NCBI RefSeq assembly: GCF_902506655.1
Contig: NZ_LR734817.1
Location: forward strand, 87,666-151,665
Direction: 5' to 3'
Source of the DNA: Marinoscillum sp. 108
Lineage (GTDB): Bacteria; Bacteroidota; Bacteroidia; Cytophagales; Cyclobacteriaceae
Length of the DNA: 64,000 nucleotides
Position numbers and translations under genes: made by a program. Below, piece by piece: positions 36,977-46,176 of the stretch; the first letter of the stretch is position 1; every line of letters starts with the position of its first letter. The notes beneath the pieces were generated by a model, which saw nothing but the letters and a program-made list of their open reading frames with translations, did not search any database and was not told where the DNA came from.

Positions 36977-38833
36977 ATGGAATTCTTCAACTACTGGCCT
37001 TTATTTGTCATTTTCATAATCGCTTGGATCGTTCCGCTCATACTTTCCTGGCTGGAAGTGAGCAAGGTACCTTCAGTGATTGTGGAAATCGTGATGGGGG
37101 TGATTGTAGGGCCCTATGTACTGGATCTGATCGAACCCACGCCTTTGATGGATTTCCTGGCAGGTACAGGTTTTCTATTCTTAATTTTCCTATCGGGCCT
37201 GGAGATTGACGTCCCAAAGATGATCTCCTCTTTACCCAAGGGACGGATCAGGATCATTGATATCCTGAGTAATTCCCTGCTCGTGGCTTTATTTATCTAT
37301 TTCGGCTCATTGTTTTTGTCCATCCCAATGGCATGGCTCATCAGTCAGTTTATCGAAATCGATCTGATATTTTACATTCTGCTCTTCCCCACTGTTGCCT
37401 TGAGCATTACAGTACCCATCCTGAAATCTGAAGGCGAGCTTACACGAAAATTTGGGCAGATCATGCTCATGGAAGGGGCTATTGCCACCATCATGAGTAT
37501 CATCCTTATTTCGGTGTATTCCGGGGTGCTGAAAAATGGCTTTCAGGTGGAGCTCTTGCTTTTTACCGTCATCTTCATCGTATTCATACTCACCTATGTC
37601 ATCGGTCGCCGACTTATCAAAGTACGCACCTTCCAAAAGGTACTCTACACCCTGGAGCATGCCGCCAGCCAGATCAGAGTAAGGGGCACAGTGGCTTTGC
37701 TTTTGTTTTTTGTGCTCATTGCCTACCTCATAGATACGGAGCTGGCTATGGGCGCCTTTTTTGCCGGCGTACTACTCAGCTTGTTTATCAATAAAGAACG
37801 CTCCGCACTGGTATTTAAGCTGGACGGCATGAGTTATGGCTTCTTCATTCCCATATTTTTCATCATGGTAGGGGTGCAACTGGATGTGTCGGCACTGAGC
37901 CAATTTGGCGAATCCATTCCTTTTGTACTCACCCTGGTGCTGGGCTTTTTTGCTACCCAGGTGTTACCCGCCCTTATCCTCATTAAAGTTTTTGGATTAA
38001 AAAAAGCACTGGCCGGAGGAGTATTACTGACCGCCCGTATGGGATTGACCATAGCTGCCGCGCAAATAGGTCTGTCATTGCAGGTGATCACTGCCGCAGA
38101 CAATGCCGCCATCGTGGCAGCGGCCATTTTCACCAGTTTACTCTCACCTCTGGCCTATAAGTTCTTCAGCCAGGAAGAAGACCTCTACTATAGCATCTAT
38201 ATTTTCGGTGGCAGCAAGGCCAGTTTACTACTTGCCGAGCGCATGAAAATGCACGATATCCCATGCCTGACGATCATTCAGAATCAAGCAATTATTCCTG
38301 ATTTTGAACAAAAAAACCTCAATATATGGGCTGTGGATGAGTTGGATACTTCTGTTTTCGGTGAACTGGATATCCGCACCCCTGACCTGGTGATTATGCT
38401 TACGGAGTCCAAAAAACTCAACCAGCAACTGGCACTGTATGTCAAAAACAAATTGAATCACAGTAAGATCATACTGAGGAAACAGTCGGCTTCACATGAA
38501 CTTGTGGATACCGAATCAGATCTAAAACTGATAGACATTGATGAATTGCTTGCCGGCTATGTAGAAGACATGATCGTGAGACCTGAAACACTTACCTCCT
38601 TGTCGGAAAGTTTTGGTATGTACCGGATAGAGGAAATACTCCTCACAAGAAAAGAACTACACCGAAAACAGGTGATGGAAGTGGCATTCCCCCCTTCAGG
38701 GTCCCTAGTGGTCCTGCGCAGGGATGATGAAGTCTTTATCCCACACGGAGACACACATCTACTTCTGGGCGACACCCTGACTGTCATAGGAAACAGTACT
38801 GCGCTTACAGAGTTTCGGGATATTTTGGAATAA
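36977..38833 (+). CDS. CPA2-type cation:proton antiporter with TrkA domains
   Basis: A 618-residue protein. The first 390 residues contain about twelve membrane helices of the Na+/H+ exchanger (KefB/CPA2) type, with LFLIFLSGLEIDVPKM, MGAFFAGVLLSLFINKE and FFIPIFFIMVGVQLDV as the typical segments. A TrkA-N-like nucleotide-binding domain (YYSIYIFGGSKASLLLAE, about 405-520) and a TrkA-C domain (about 530-618) follow. It probably exchanges K+ or Na+ for H+ under control of bound nucleotide. The downstream gene starts 4 bp after the stop. Confidence 0.92.
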   Translation: MEFFNYWPLFVIFIIAWIVPLILSWLEVSKVPSVIVEIVMGVIVGPYVLDLIEPTPLMDFLAGTGFLFLIFLSGLEIDVPKMISSLPKGRIRIIDILSNSLLVALFIYFGSLFLSIPMAWLISQFIEIDLIFYILLFPTVALSITVPILKSEGELTRKFGQIMLMEGAIATIMSIILISVYSGVLKNGFQVELLLFTVIFIVFILTYVIGRRLIKVRTFQKVLYTLEHAASQIRVRGTVALLLFFVLIAYLIDTELAMGAFFAGVLLSLFINKERSALVFKLDGMSYGFFIPIFFIMVGVQLDVSALSQFGESIPFVLTLVLGFFATQVLPALILIKVFGLKKALAGGVLLTARMGLTIAAAQIGLSLQVITAADNAAIVAAAIFTSLLSPLAYKFFSQEEDLYYSIYIFGGSKASLLLAERMKMHDIPCLTIIQNQAIIPDFEQKNLNIWAVDELDTSVFGELDIRTPDLVIMLTESKKLNQQLALYVKNKLNHSKIILRKQSASHELVDTESDLKLIDIDELLAGYVEDMIVRPETLTSLSESFGMYRIEEILLTRKELHRKQVMEVAFPPSGSLVVLRRDDEVFIPHGDTHLLLGDTLTVIGNSTALTEFRDILE

Positions 38834-38837
38834 GAGT

Positions 38838-39428
38838 ATGTTCAGGAAAATAGCCGTTCTTGTTATGCTGATTATTCTATGGGAAACCGGTATCTACTTT
38901 TGGGTACTGAATAATACACCAGAAGCACTCTATCAGCTATCTGCCAGGTATTCGGCAAGAACGTCCTTTGTACTCATCACCATTATTCTCCTTTGGATCG
39001 GTGCCACTGGTCTGCGCAAAATCTATCGTTCAGCCTTCAAAAGACTACATCTGATCACTCTGATCCTCTTGCTGGCAGTCAACCATCTCATTCATTTTGG
39101 GTTTCTCTACGCCAACCTGCAACCAGAAAATTTCGGGCAATTCATCCTAAAAAATCACTTACCAGCTCTGCTGTATGTCGCACTCATGATCAGCCCGTGG
39201 TTGCTTTTCAGCAAAAAAACACTCTCCACACCTCTCTACTGGGGGATATTGGTCTTCCTGATAGGTCTCGAAATCATCTTTCTCCAGACCTATGTGGGTC
39301 GGCTCTTCAGCCCTAAACCGCTCGGTTCTCCCCCCTATTTTTACATCGGCTGCATTGTACTCATTGGGGTGACCCTCGTCCTGAATATCTATCGTGTGGT
39401 AACTGAACACTTGAAGGGAGCCAATTAA
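38838..39428 (+). CDS. Unknown six-helix membrane protein
   Basis: A 196-residue hydrophobic protein with six predicted membrane helices (about 6-28, 40-58, 70-94, 112-130, 134-158 and 165-188). No known motif is recognised. It follows the antiporter by 4 bp on the same strand, so it may be an accessory subunit or simply a co-transcribed passenger. The start ATG at 38838 is the first in frame after the antiporter stop. Confidence 0.82.
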   Translation: MFRKIAVLVMLIILWETGIYFWVLNNTPEALYQLSARYSARTSFVLITIILLWIGATGLRKIYRSAFKRLHLITLILLLAVNHLIHFGFLYANLQPENFGQFILKNHLPALLYVALMISPWLLFSKKTLSTPLYWGILVFLIGLEIIFLQTYVGRLFSPKPLGSPPYFYIGCIVLIGVTLVLNIYRVVTEHLKGAN

Positions 39429-39440
39429 AAAGAGGGCGAT

Positions 39441-39468
39441 AACAAAAAAAGCTCCCAACGGGAGCTTT
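39441..39468. terminator. Terminator between convergent genes
   Basis: Stem AAAGCTCCC-AAC-GGGAGCTTT (39448-39468). The minus strand has a long T-run after it (seven A on the + at 39444-39450), so it ends the minus-strand gene at 39496. It also follows the + strand gene ending at 39428. Confidence 0.8.
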
Positions 39469-39495
39469 CAAAATGCTTTTATGCTATCCTATGTG

Positions 39496-39792
39496 TCAAG
39501 CACTCTGGACATTGAGGCCCTTCACGAGTTCCACAGGACCGTAGTTTTTCGCCTGTACCACCGTTTTCTTACCCTTGATCAATTGCACCTCCGTATTTGG
39601 GAAACCCAACTGAGAGTGCCTCTTAACTACTTTGTGGAAGAAAATAGAAGCTTCATCCAGCTCGCCCTTTCCAAACTCATGCTTATGAGCATGTTTCTTC
39701 ACCGGGGTGCCTGGCACCACATGATACATATTCACCACTACGCTGTATTTTGGCTGAAAAGTCTTAACAAAGTTGGCCCACGCTTTTTTCAT
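39496..39792 (-). CDS. Small conserved-looking protein of unknown function
   Basis: A 98-residue soluble protein with a balanced composition. It contains the histidine/lysine-rich stretch PGTPVKKHAHKHEFGKGELDEA and a C-terminal LIKGKKTVVQAKNYGPVEL. No family is recognised. The minus frame was chosen over an overlapping + frame of similar length because it has a proper terminator, normal codon use and no odd composition. It lies downstream of ftsZ on the same strand, 143 bp away, with a weak terminator between them, so it is probably a separate unit. Confidence 0.72.
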   Translation of the reverse strand: MKKAWANFVKTFQPKYSVVVNMYHVVPGTPVKKHAHKHEFGKGELDEASIFFHKVVKRHSQLGFPNTEVQLIKGKKTVVQAKNYGPVELVKGLNVQSA

Positions 39793-39882
39793 TTTCTAAG
39801 ATATTAAGGTACTCAAGTCCAAGTTTAATAAAACGAAGGCTCAATTGAAATATTTTAATCAAGCATTCCTGTGTTTTATACA

Positions 39883-39908
39883 AAATAAGGTCGCCCAATA
39901 AATTGGGC
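39883..39908 (-). terminator. Weak terminator after ftsZ
   Basis: Minus strand stem GCCCAA-TTTA-TTGGGC (39893-39908) followed by GACCTTATTTT, a broken T-run. It lies 28 bp after the ftsZ stop and may end the dcw transcript. Confidence 0.5.
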
Positions 39909-39935
39909 AACCCTCGTCATGTGCAGAAAACTGCC

Positions 39936-41519
39936 TTAATCTACATTGTCATGGAGATACTTATTGTTTCCAAGTATCTGATTATCATCCGTAAGATTGA
40001 ACTTTGAAATATTGCGCTCAGAACTGTGTGGAACTTTCGCAAAAGTCACCTTTTTACGCTCGTAAGCGGGTACATCAAACTTCTCTTTAAAGTTCTGGGT
40101 CGAAAGATCTTCTTTACTGGTTCCCTCCAACATTTGCTCACGCTTTCTGCGCTGCTCCATCAACTCCAGCTTTTTAGAAGGGCTGTGATTGCGCTCCAGG
40201 CTTTCTATTGAGAAAAAATCGTCGTCTGCTTCCTTCTCATCTTCCTCCTCCTCGTCACTTTCATCAAACACTTCATAGCCGCCTCCCAGGTCAAACTCAA
40301 AGTCATTGTCATCCAGCTCATCTTCTTCCTCTACGGCCTTTTTGATTTCGTCTTTGAGAAAATCATATGTGAAGCTATCCCTTTTGGGCGTTTCTTTCTT
40401 CTCTTCAAAATCGTCTTCATCCTCCTCATCGTCCTTGGCACTGTCAAACAGCTTGATCTGACGCGATGACTCCAAATCGTAAACACGCTTGGAATCAGGT
40501 GCTGGTGTGGTGTTTTGCTTTCTGGCTATAGGCTGGATCTCCTGTACACCACCGAATCCGGTCGCAATGACCGTCACCCGTATGTTCATGCCCAGGTCGG
40601 CATCCACGCCGTGACCGAAGATCACCTCAGCATCCTCACCCGCAAACTCCTGCATGTAATCTGTGATATCTGCCAATTCATCCATCTGCAACTCAGCGTC
40701 CTCACCGGACATGATGGAGAGAAGGATTTTGTCAGCACCATTCACATTCTGATTGTTGAGCAGTGGCGAATTGAGGGCTTCCTCAGCGGCACGTCGGCCT
40801 CTGTTTTCACCATGTGTCTGTGCAGAGCCCATCACAGCGGCACCCGCATTTTTCATCACGGTTTTCACATCCTCAAAATCCACATTCACATAACCAGGCA
40901 CCGTGATGATCTCAGCAATCCCTTTGGCCGCAGTGGTCAATACATTGTCCGCCTGACCGAAGGCTTCTCTGATCGGCAGGTTGCCAAAAATCTCCCTCAG
41001 TTTGTCATTGAGGATGACCAGAACGGTATCACAGTTGGCTTTTAGCTCAGCAATACCATCATTAGCGGCCTGAATTTTCTTACGCCCTTCAAACATAAAG
41101 GGCGCTGTGACAATACCCACGGTCAGGATGTCCATCTCCTTGGCGATCTGTGCGATCACCGGAGCGGCCCCTGTACCTGTACCACCGCCCATTCCGGCAG
41201 TGATGAACACCATTTTAGTATCTTCAGACAGCATCTCACGAATGTCTTCTGTAGACTCGAGCGCTGCATGTTTACCTTTTTCAGGATTTGCTCCTGCTCC
41301 CAGGCCAGCCGTGAGGTTTACCCCCAGCTGAAGCTTATTAGGTACCGGACTGCTCTCCAGCGCCTGAATATCAGTGTTACAAACCACAAACTCTACATCC
41401 TTGATTCCAAGGTTATACATGTGATTTACGGCGTTACTTCCTCCTCCACCTACTCCGATCACTTTAATGATGGATTTGTGGTGCGAGGGTAAATCAAATT
41501 GATACATATTTTCTGCCAT
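39936..41519 (-). CDS. ftsZ: Cell division GTPase FtsZ
   Basis: A 527-residue tubulin homologue. The GTP loop GMGGGTGTGAAPV is near residues 107-119, VGGGGSNAVNHM near 22-33, and the T7 loop NVDFEDVKTVM supplies the catalytic acids. The globular part ends near residue 330. The remaining about 195 residues form a very acidic linker (runs such as DDEEDEDDFEEKKE and DESDEEEEDEKEADDD), much longer than in E. coli (383 residues in total). The canonical C-terminal anchor peptide is not obvious. It polymerises into the division ring. It is the last gene of the cluster, 72 bp after ftsA. Confidence 0.97.
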   Translation of the reverse strand: MAENMYQFDLPSHHKSIIKVIGVGGGGSNAVNHMYNLGIKDVEFVVCNTDIQALESSPVPNKLQLGVNLTAGLGAGANPEKGKHAALESTEDIREMLSEDTKMVFITAGMGGGTGTGAAPVIAQIAKEMDILTVGIVTAPFMFEGRKKIQAANDGIAELKANCDTVLVILNDKLREIFGNLPIREAFGQADNVLTTAAKGIAEIITVPGYVNVDFEDVKTVMKNAGAAVMGSAQTHGENRGRRAAEEALNSPLLNNQNVNGADKILLSIMSGEDAELQMDELADITDYMQEFAGEDAEVIFGHGVDADLGMNIRVTVIATGFGGVQEIQPIARKQNTTPAPDSKRVYDLESSRQIKLFDSAKDDEEDEDDFEEKKETPKRDSFTYDFLKDEIKKAVEEEDELDDNDFEFDLGGGYEVFDESDEEEEDEKEADDDFFSIESLERNHSPSKKLELMEQRRKREQMLEGTSKEDLSTQNFKEKFDVPAYERKKVTFAKVPHSSERNISKFNLTDDNQILGNNKYLHDNVD

Positions 41520-41591
41520 GACGTTATCGTTTAATATTCGAAGGCTGAATGACGAACAGCACTTCTATCAATTTTCAAATACTCTATCTTA

Positions 41592-42887
41592 TTAATAATC
41601 CCTTTCATCATCGATATCATCGATCAAAAGTCCCTTGGTTTTCTCCAGAATATTCTGAAAAAACTTAGCTCCCTGCTTATTGCGAGGTTTCAAGGCCTTG
41701 CCTTTAGCAATTTTCTCATTATATCGGTCCTCCCTGATGTCTATGGCCCTAAAGCCTGATAGCACCAAACCTACGGAGGTAGCATACATCGGACTCTTCA
41801 CTGCGTCCACCTTGCTCTTGCCGAGGTGTTCATTGGGGTAACCAATGCGTGTATCCAGCCCAGTCATATACTCAAACAACTGCTGCAAATTGGTGAGCTG
41901 CGAGCCACCGCCAGTCACCACGATACCAGCTGCCAGTTTTTTATGAAACCCAGAAGTGATAATCTCAGTGTGCACCATCTCTATGATCTCTTCCATACGA
42001 GCTTCGATCACATGGGCCAGATTTTTCAATGAAATCTCCTTTGGTGCCCTGTTTCTCAATCCGGGAATAGATACAATCTCATTTGGATTGGCCTCTTCAG
42101 AAATGGCCCGCCCAAATTTGGTCTTCAACTGCTCAGCCTGGTGCTCCATCACCATACAGCCCTGCTTGATGTCTGAAGTGATGATGTTGCCACCAAATGG
42201 AATGACTGCAGTGTGACGTATGATATTATCATAAAATACTGCGATATCGGTAGTACCACCACCTATGTCCACCAGACAAACGCCGGCTTCTTTTTCTTCA
42301 TCACTCAACACTGCCAAACTGGATGCTAAAGGTTCCAGGATAAGATTTTCGATATCAAGGCCTGCTCTGCGCACGCACTTATTGATATTATTGATGGCGT
42401 TGGTCTGCGCCGTGATGATGTGGAAGTCTGCTTCCATCTTCACCCCAGACATTCCCACAGGATCTTTGATACCATCCTCATAGTCGATGATGTAATCCTG
42501 CGGCATCACGTGAATGATCTCGCTCCCCGGAGGAATCACGATACGGTACATATCATTGGTAAGTCTGTTCACATCCTCCACGGTGATCTCATCGTCGCTA
42601 TCGCGGGTGATAGATCCGTGATGCACAGCGCTCTTGATGTGCTGACCGGCAATGCCAACGTTGACCACCCGGATATCAATACCCGACTGCTCACTGGCCT
42701 CTGCAACAGCCTTTTCAATGGCATTCACTGTTTTGTCAATGTTGGTGACAATACCGCGGATCACTCCGTCAGATACTGCCTTGCCCATGCCCAACACCTC
42801 CAGCTTACCAAATTCATTTTTACGCCCTACGATGACGCATATCTTGGTGGTACCTATGTCCAGTCCGACGATGATTTTATCTTCCAT
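41592..42887 (-). CDS. ftsA: Cell division protein FtsA
   Basis: A 431-residue actin-fold ATPase that tethers FtsZ to the membrane. Features include the phosphate-1 motif VGLDIGTTKICVIVG at the start, phosphate-2 region VCLVDIGGGTTDIAVF, and the adenosine segment GIVVTGGGSQLTNLQQL. The SHS2-type insertion 1C follows the first motif. The C-terminus ends in charged residues (IDDIDDERDY) after a short helix, with no strongly amphipathic anchor like that of E. coli. It lies between ftsQ (42 bp) and ftsZ (72 bp). Confidence 0.96.
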   Translation of the reverse strand: MEDKIIVGLDIGTTKICVIVGRKNEFGKLEVLGMGKAVSDGVIRGIVTNIDKTVNAIEKAVAEASEQSGIDIRVVNVGIAGQHIKSAVHHGSITRDSDDEITVEDVNRLTNDMYRIVIPPGSEIIHVMPQDYIIDYEDGIKDPVGMSGVKMEADFHIITAQTNAINNINKCVRRAGLDIENLILEPLASSLAVLSDEEKEAGVCLVDIGGGTTDIAVFYDNIIRHTAVIPFGGNIITSDIKQGCMVMEHQAEQLKTKFGRAISEEANPNEIVSIPGLRNRAPKEISLKNLAHVIEARMEEIIEMVHTEIITSGFHKKLAAGIVVTGGGSQLTNLQQLFEYMTGLDTRIGYPNEHLGKSKVDAVKSPMYATSVGLVLSGFRAIDIREDRYNEKIAKGKALKPRNKQGAKFFQNILEKTKGLLIDDIDDERDY

Positions 42888-42928
42888 TTCTTTAGCAATT
42901 TTCAGTTTCAGTCCGAAGACTCATATTT

Positions 42929-43684
42929 TTATTCACAGACGATTTGATCCTTAAACTTGAGGTTTACCAAACTGTAGGTATTCCACCCTTTGTTTGGCAA
43001 GATCTCTTTGTAAAAAATCTTAAGTTTTTTAAACTTCCCTTCCAGGTCATCTGGCATTCCGAATTTAATTTCCTGCTTGGTCACCTGTGGGAGCAACGTA
43101 AGCTCTCCATCTCTGGCGATCACTATCTGTGCAATCTGTGCTCTCCAAAACTCATCCTTCTCCACATACTTCAGCATCTTCAGTATATCCTTTCCATAAT
43201 CCGTCTCAGTAATATTTTCAGCCCAGCTAAAGGAGCGCTCGAGCTCGAGAATAGGCACACGAGCGGTATGTCGTGCATTAGTGGGCAGCAGGGTGCCATC
43301 CGCATCAATGTATTGGTCCGGGCCATTCCGATTGAAAATTCTCGCGATCGGTTGAGCTTGCTCCACGTTCACGACGAGGTTCCCTTTTACATCTCTGTAG
43401 ATCTGCGCTTCCTTCACAAAAGGATTCGCCTCCACGCGCAACTCTAAAGCCTTCAGATCCAACATACTAATAGACTGACCCAGTACATAATCGGTATTGC
43501 CCGCATTCAGCAAACTCATAATTTCCAGCTGGTCTGTAAAGAAATCTCCATTCTGATCCTGGATATTCACCAGCACATTATTCACCGGTTTGGCGCCATT
43601 TTTCACCCCGGTAAATCCAATGATCACCAGCATGATGAATGCCGAAACAGAAAGGAACAATATGGTTTTTAGCTCACGACTCAA
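42929..43684 (-). CDS. ftsQ: Cell division protein FtsQ/DivIB-like
   Basis: A 251-residue bitopic protein with one membrane helix (about 8-26) and a periplasmic part with a POTRA-like region, seen as LELRVEANPFVKEAQIYRD, then GNLVVNVEQAQPIARIF and DADGTLLP. These are the usual FtsQ landmarks. It links the FtsL/FtsB complex to the division machinery. Assignment rests on these patterns and on the position between murC and ftsA, where ftsQ is expected. It overlaps the end of murC by 11 bp. Confidence 0.9.
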   Translation of the reverse strand: MSRELKTILFLSVSAFIMLVIIGFTGVKNGAKPVNNVLVNIQDQNGDFFTDQLEIMSLLNAGNTDYVLGQSISMLDLKALELRVEANPFVKEAQIYRDVKGNLVVNVEQAQPIARIFNRNGPDQYIDADGTLLPTNARHTARVPILELERSFSWAENITETDYGKDILKMLKYVEKDEFWRAQIAQIVIARDGELTLLPQVTKQEIKFGMPDDLEGKFKKLKIFYKEILPNKGWNTYSLVNLKFKDQIVCE

Positions 43685-45059
43685 TCTGGTATTTTTTTAG
43701 ATAGTAACTCTTTAATTTTGGCACTTCCTGATCAATATTTCCGGCACCAACGGTGCAAAGTAATTCCACGTTTCTGGTGGCAATCACCTCCATCAACTCG
43801 GATTTTTCACACAGGATTTTCTGCTCTTTGGTGATGTTATCGAATATGATCTGCGAAGTTATACCGGGGATCGGTTCTTCCCTAGCCGGATAGATATCCA
43901 ATAGGATTATTTCATCTGCCAGAGACAAACTTTCCGCAAAACCAGTCTGAAAATCTCTCGTTCTGCTGAACAAATGAGGCTGAAAGATGACTGTCAGTTT
44001 CTTTCTGGGAAACAGCGCCTTTACAGACTTAAGAAATGCAGTGATCTCCGTAGGGTGATGTGCATAGTCATCTATGAAAGTGAGTTTCTCGTCCTTAATA
44101 ATGTACTCAAAACGTCGCTTCACACCTCTATAGCTGGCAATACCTGCCTTGATGGTCTCAGGGTCCATGCCCAAATCCAGCGCCACCCGCACCGCTGCCA
44201 CGGCATTCTCCACATTGTGAAAGCCTGGCACTGACAGGGTCAGGTCTTTGATGACCTCATTGCCATGATAATTGAACACAAACATTCCGTTGACGGCTCT
44301 GAGTGCCTTTGCCTGAATATCGCCCTTATCGATTCCGTAAGTATAGTAGAGGTTTTCAAGGTGCATGTTGATCTTCTCTGCCGCAGCATGATGAATCAAT
44401 GTGCTACCATCCTCACCAGAGAGTTTCACAAACTCACCGAACGCATCTTTCATCTGTTCCTCATCTCCGTAAATATCCAGATGATCAGGATCTACCGAAG
44501 TAACCACGGTGTAGTTGGGAGACAACCATAGAAATGACCGGTCAAATTCATCGGCCTCCACGACCACCGGAGCATCCTCCCCACCCACTATCAGGTTAGA
44601 GTCATAGTTAGTCATAATCCCCCCTATGAAAGCAGAGCAGCCCTTCTCTGACTGATTAAGCAGATGCGCTACCATAGACGAGGTAGTAGTCTTCCCGTGT
44701 GTGCCCCCCACAGCTACGGTATAGTGCCTTTTGGAAATGATCCCCAGTGCCTCGGAGCGCTTCATTACGATAAACTTCTTCTTCTGGAAGTATCGCAGCT
44801 CCTCGTGTTTTTTCGGAATAGCGGGAGTATAAATGATCAGGGTTTTCTCCTTGTCCATGAACTCCGCAGGGATATTGCGGGGATTGTCCTCATAGTGCAC
44901 CCACATGCCTTCCAAAGACAGGCGTGTGGTAAGGTTGGTATCTACCCGATCGTAGCCACCTACTTTCACACCTCGCTGATTGAACCAACGGGCGATGGCG
45001 CTCATGCCTATGCCGCCGATCCCAATAAAATATACGCTCTGTATGTCTTTCAGCTTCAT
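43674..45059 (-). CDS. murC: UDP-N-acetylmuramate--L-alanine ligase
   Basis: A 461-residue Mur ligase. The N-terminal UDP-binding domain has FIGIGGIGMSAIA, the ATP loop VGGTHGKTTTSS is at 118-128, and the C-terminal domain has DDYAHHPTEI and FQPHLFSRTRDF, both specific to MurC. It adds L-alanine to UDP-MurNAc, the first amino acid of the peptidoglycan stem. It overlaps murG by 4 bp and ftsQ by 11 bp. Confidence 0.97.
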   Translation of the reverse strand: MKLKDIQSVYFIGIGGIGMSAIARWFNQRGVKVGGYDRVDTNLTTRLSLEGMWVHYEDNPRNIPAEFMDKEKTLIIYTPAIPKKHEELRYFQKKKFIVMKRSEALGIISKRHYTVAVGGTHGKTTTSSMVAHLLNQSEKGCSAFIGGIMTNYDSNLIVGGEDAPVVVEADEFDRSFLWLSPNYTVVTSVDPDHLDIYGDEEQMKDAFGEFVKLSGEDGSTLIHHAAAEKINMHLENLYYTYGIDKGDIQAKALRAVNGMFVFNYHGNEVIKDLTLSVPGFHNVENAVAAVRVALDLGMDPETIKAGIASYRGVKRRFEYIIKDEKLTFIDDYAHHPTEITAFLKSVKALFPRKKLTVIFQPHLFSRTRDFQTGFAESLSLADEIILLDIYPAREEPIPGITSQIIFDNITKEQKILCEKSELMEVIATRNVELLCTVGAGNIDQEVPKLKSYYLKKYQIES

Positions 45060-46144
45060 GCGATCATTTTCAATATTTCGTTGGCAATGTCCTTAGCCGA
45101 ATTCGGGTGAGACATTCCCTTAATATTTTCACTCAATACACGCTTTCGATCCTCATCCTCGATGAGTGCAAATGCCGTGTCAATCAGCTTTTCAGCTGCT
45201 TCATTATCTTTTACCAGCACGGCGGCATCCCGCTCCACCAGTGCCATGGCATTGATGGTTTGATGATCTTCTGCCACATTGGGGCTGGGTACGAGGATGC
45301 TCGGCTTGCCCGTGAGCATCAGCTCAGCAATGGACAAGGCACCGGCCCGTGAAATCACCACGTCAGCCACTGCATAGGCATACTGCATTTCCCGTACAAA
45401 ATCCTTCAAGAGGATGTTGGCAGAGGGGTTGGTGACCCTCCGTTTCATCTCTTCAAAATAATATCCACCAGTCTGCCAGATCACCTGATAACCAGAGGCC
45501 GCCAGGCGATCATATCCGGCCAAAATAAATTCGTTGATGGATCGGGCACCGAGGCTGCCACCTACTATCAGTATGGTCTTTTTGGATGAATCAAATCCAA
45601 AAAACTCATAGGCAGAGGGCTTCAAGTCCGGCTTGAGCAAAATGGTTTTTCTGACGGGGTTTCCTGTCACTACCAGCTTATCCGCCGGGAAGTATTTTTC
45701 CATGCCATCGTGAGCCACACAAATCTTATTCACCCTGCCAGCCAGCCATTTGTTGGTCAGTCCGGCGTAGGAGTTTTGTTCCTGAATGAGTGTGGGCACC
45801 TTTTTGGCGGAAGCCGCATAGAGCAAAGGCCCACTGGCATACCCACCCACGCCGATCACCGCATGAGGTTTGAATGAACGGATCAAACCAAAAGCTTTGA
45901 ACAAGCTGGAAATCACTTTGAAGGGGAACATCAGGTTCTGCGCAGACAAACTCCGCTGAATGCCACTGATCCAAAGTCCTACGATTTGAAATCCCGCTTC
46001 GGGCACCTTCTTCATCTCCATTTTGCCCTGCGCGCCTACAAACAGAATCTCCACATCCTGTACCATGTCCTGCAAGGCCTGCGCAATGGAGATCGCAGGA
46101 TAAATGTGTCCGCCTGTGCCGCCTCCACTTATCATGATCCGCAA
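45056..46144 (-). CDS. murG: UDP-GlcNAc:lipid I N-acetylglucosaminyltransferase
   Basis: A 362-residue GT28 glycosyltransferase that makes lipid II at the inner face of the membrane. The signature loops GGGTGGHIYPAISIAQAL at the start and VGGSLGARSINEFI at the second domain are present, with the acceptor loop SGIQRSLS and the donor-binding segment SRAGALSIAELMLTGKPSI. It overlaps murC by 4 bp and starts 32 bp after ftsW. Confidence 0.97.
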   Translation of the reverse strand: MRIMISGGGTGGHIYPAISIAQALQDMVQDVEILFVGAQGKMEMKKVPEAGFQIVGLWISGIQRSLSAQNLMFPFKVISSLFKAFGLIRSFKPHAVIGVGGYASGPLLYAASAKKVPTLIQEQNSYAGLTNKWLAGRVNKICVAHDGMEKYFPADKLVVTGNPVRKTILLKPDLKPSAYEFFGFDSSKKTILIVGGSLGARSINEFILAGYDRLAASGYQVIWQTGGYYFEEMKRRVTNPSANILLKDFVREMQYAYAVADVVISRAGALSIAELMLTGKPSILVPSPNVAEDHQTINAMALVERDAAVLVKDNEAAEKLIDTAFALIEDEDRKRVLSENIKGMSHPNSAKDIANEILKMIA

Positions 46145-46176
46145 TGGTAAATGACGATATGTCTCTTGCTTTTCGA

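Noticed and set aside
39481..39807. 108-codon + strand frame
   Set aside because: The minus-strand 98-residue frame has a terminator and protein-like composition, the + one is rich in odd His/Phe/Leu runs.
40515..42947. Long + strand frames opposite ftsZ and ftsA
   Set aside because: They are antisense to highly conserved genes and follow from codon bias of the opposite strand.
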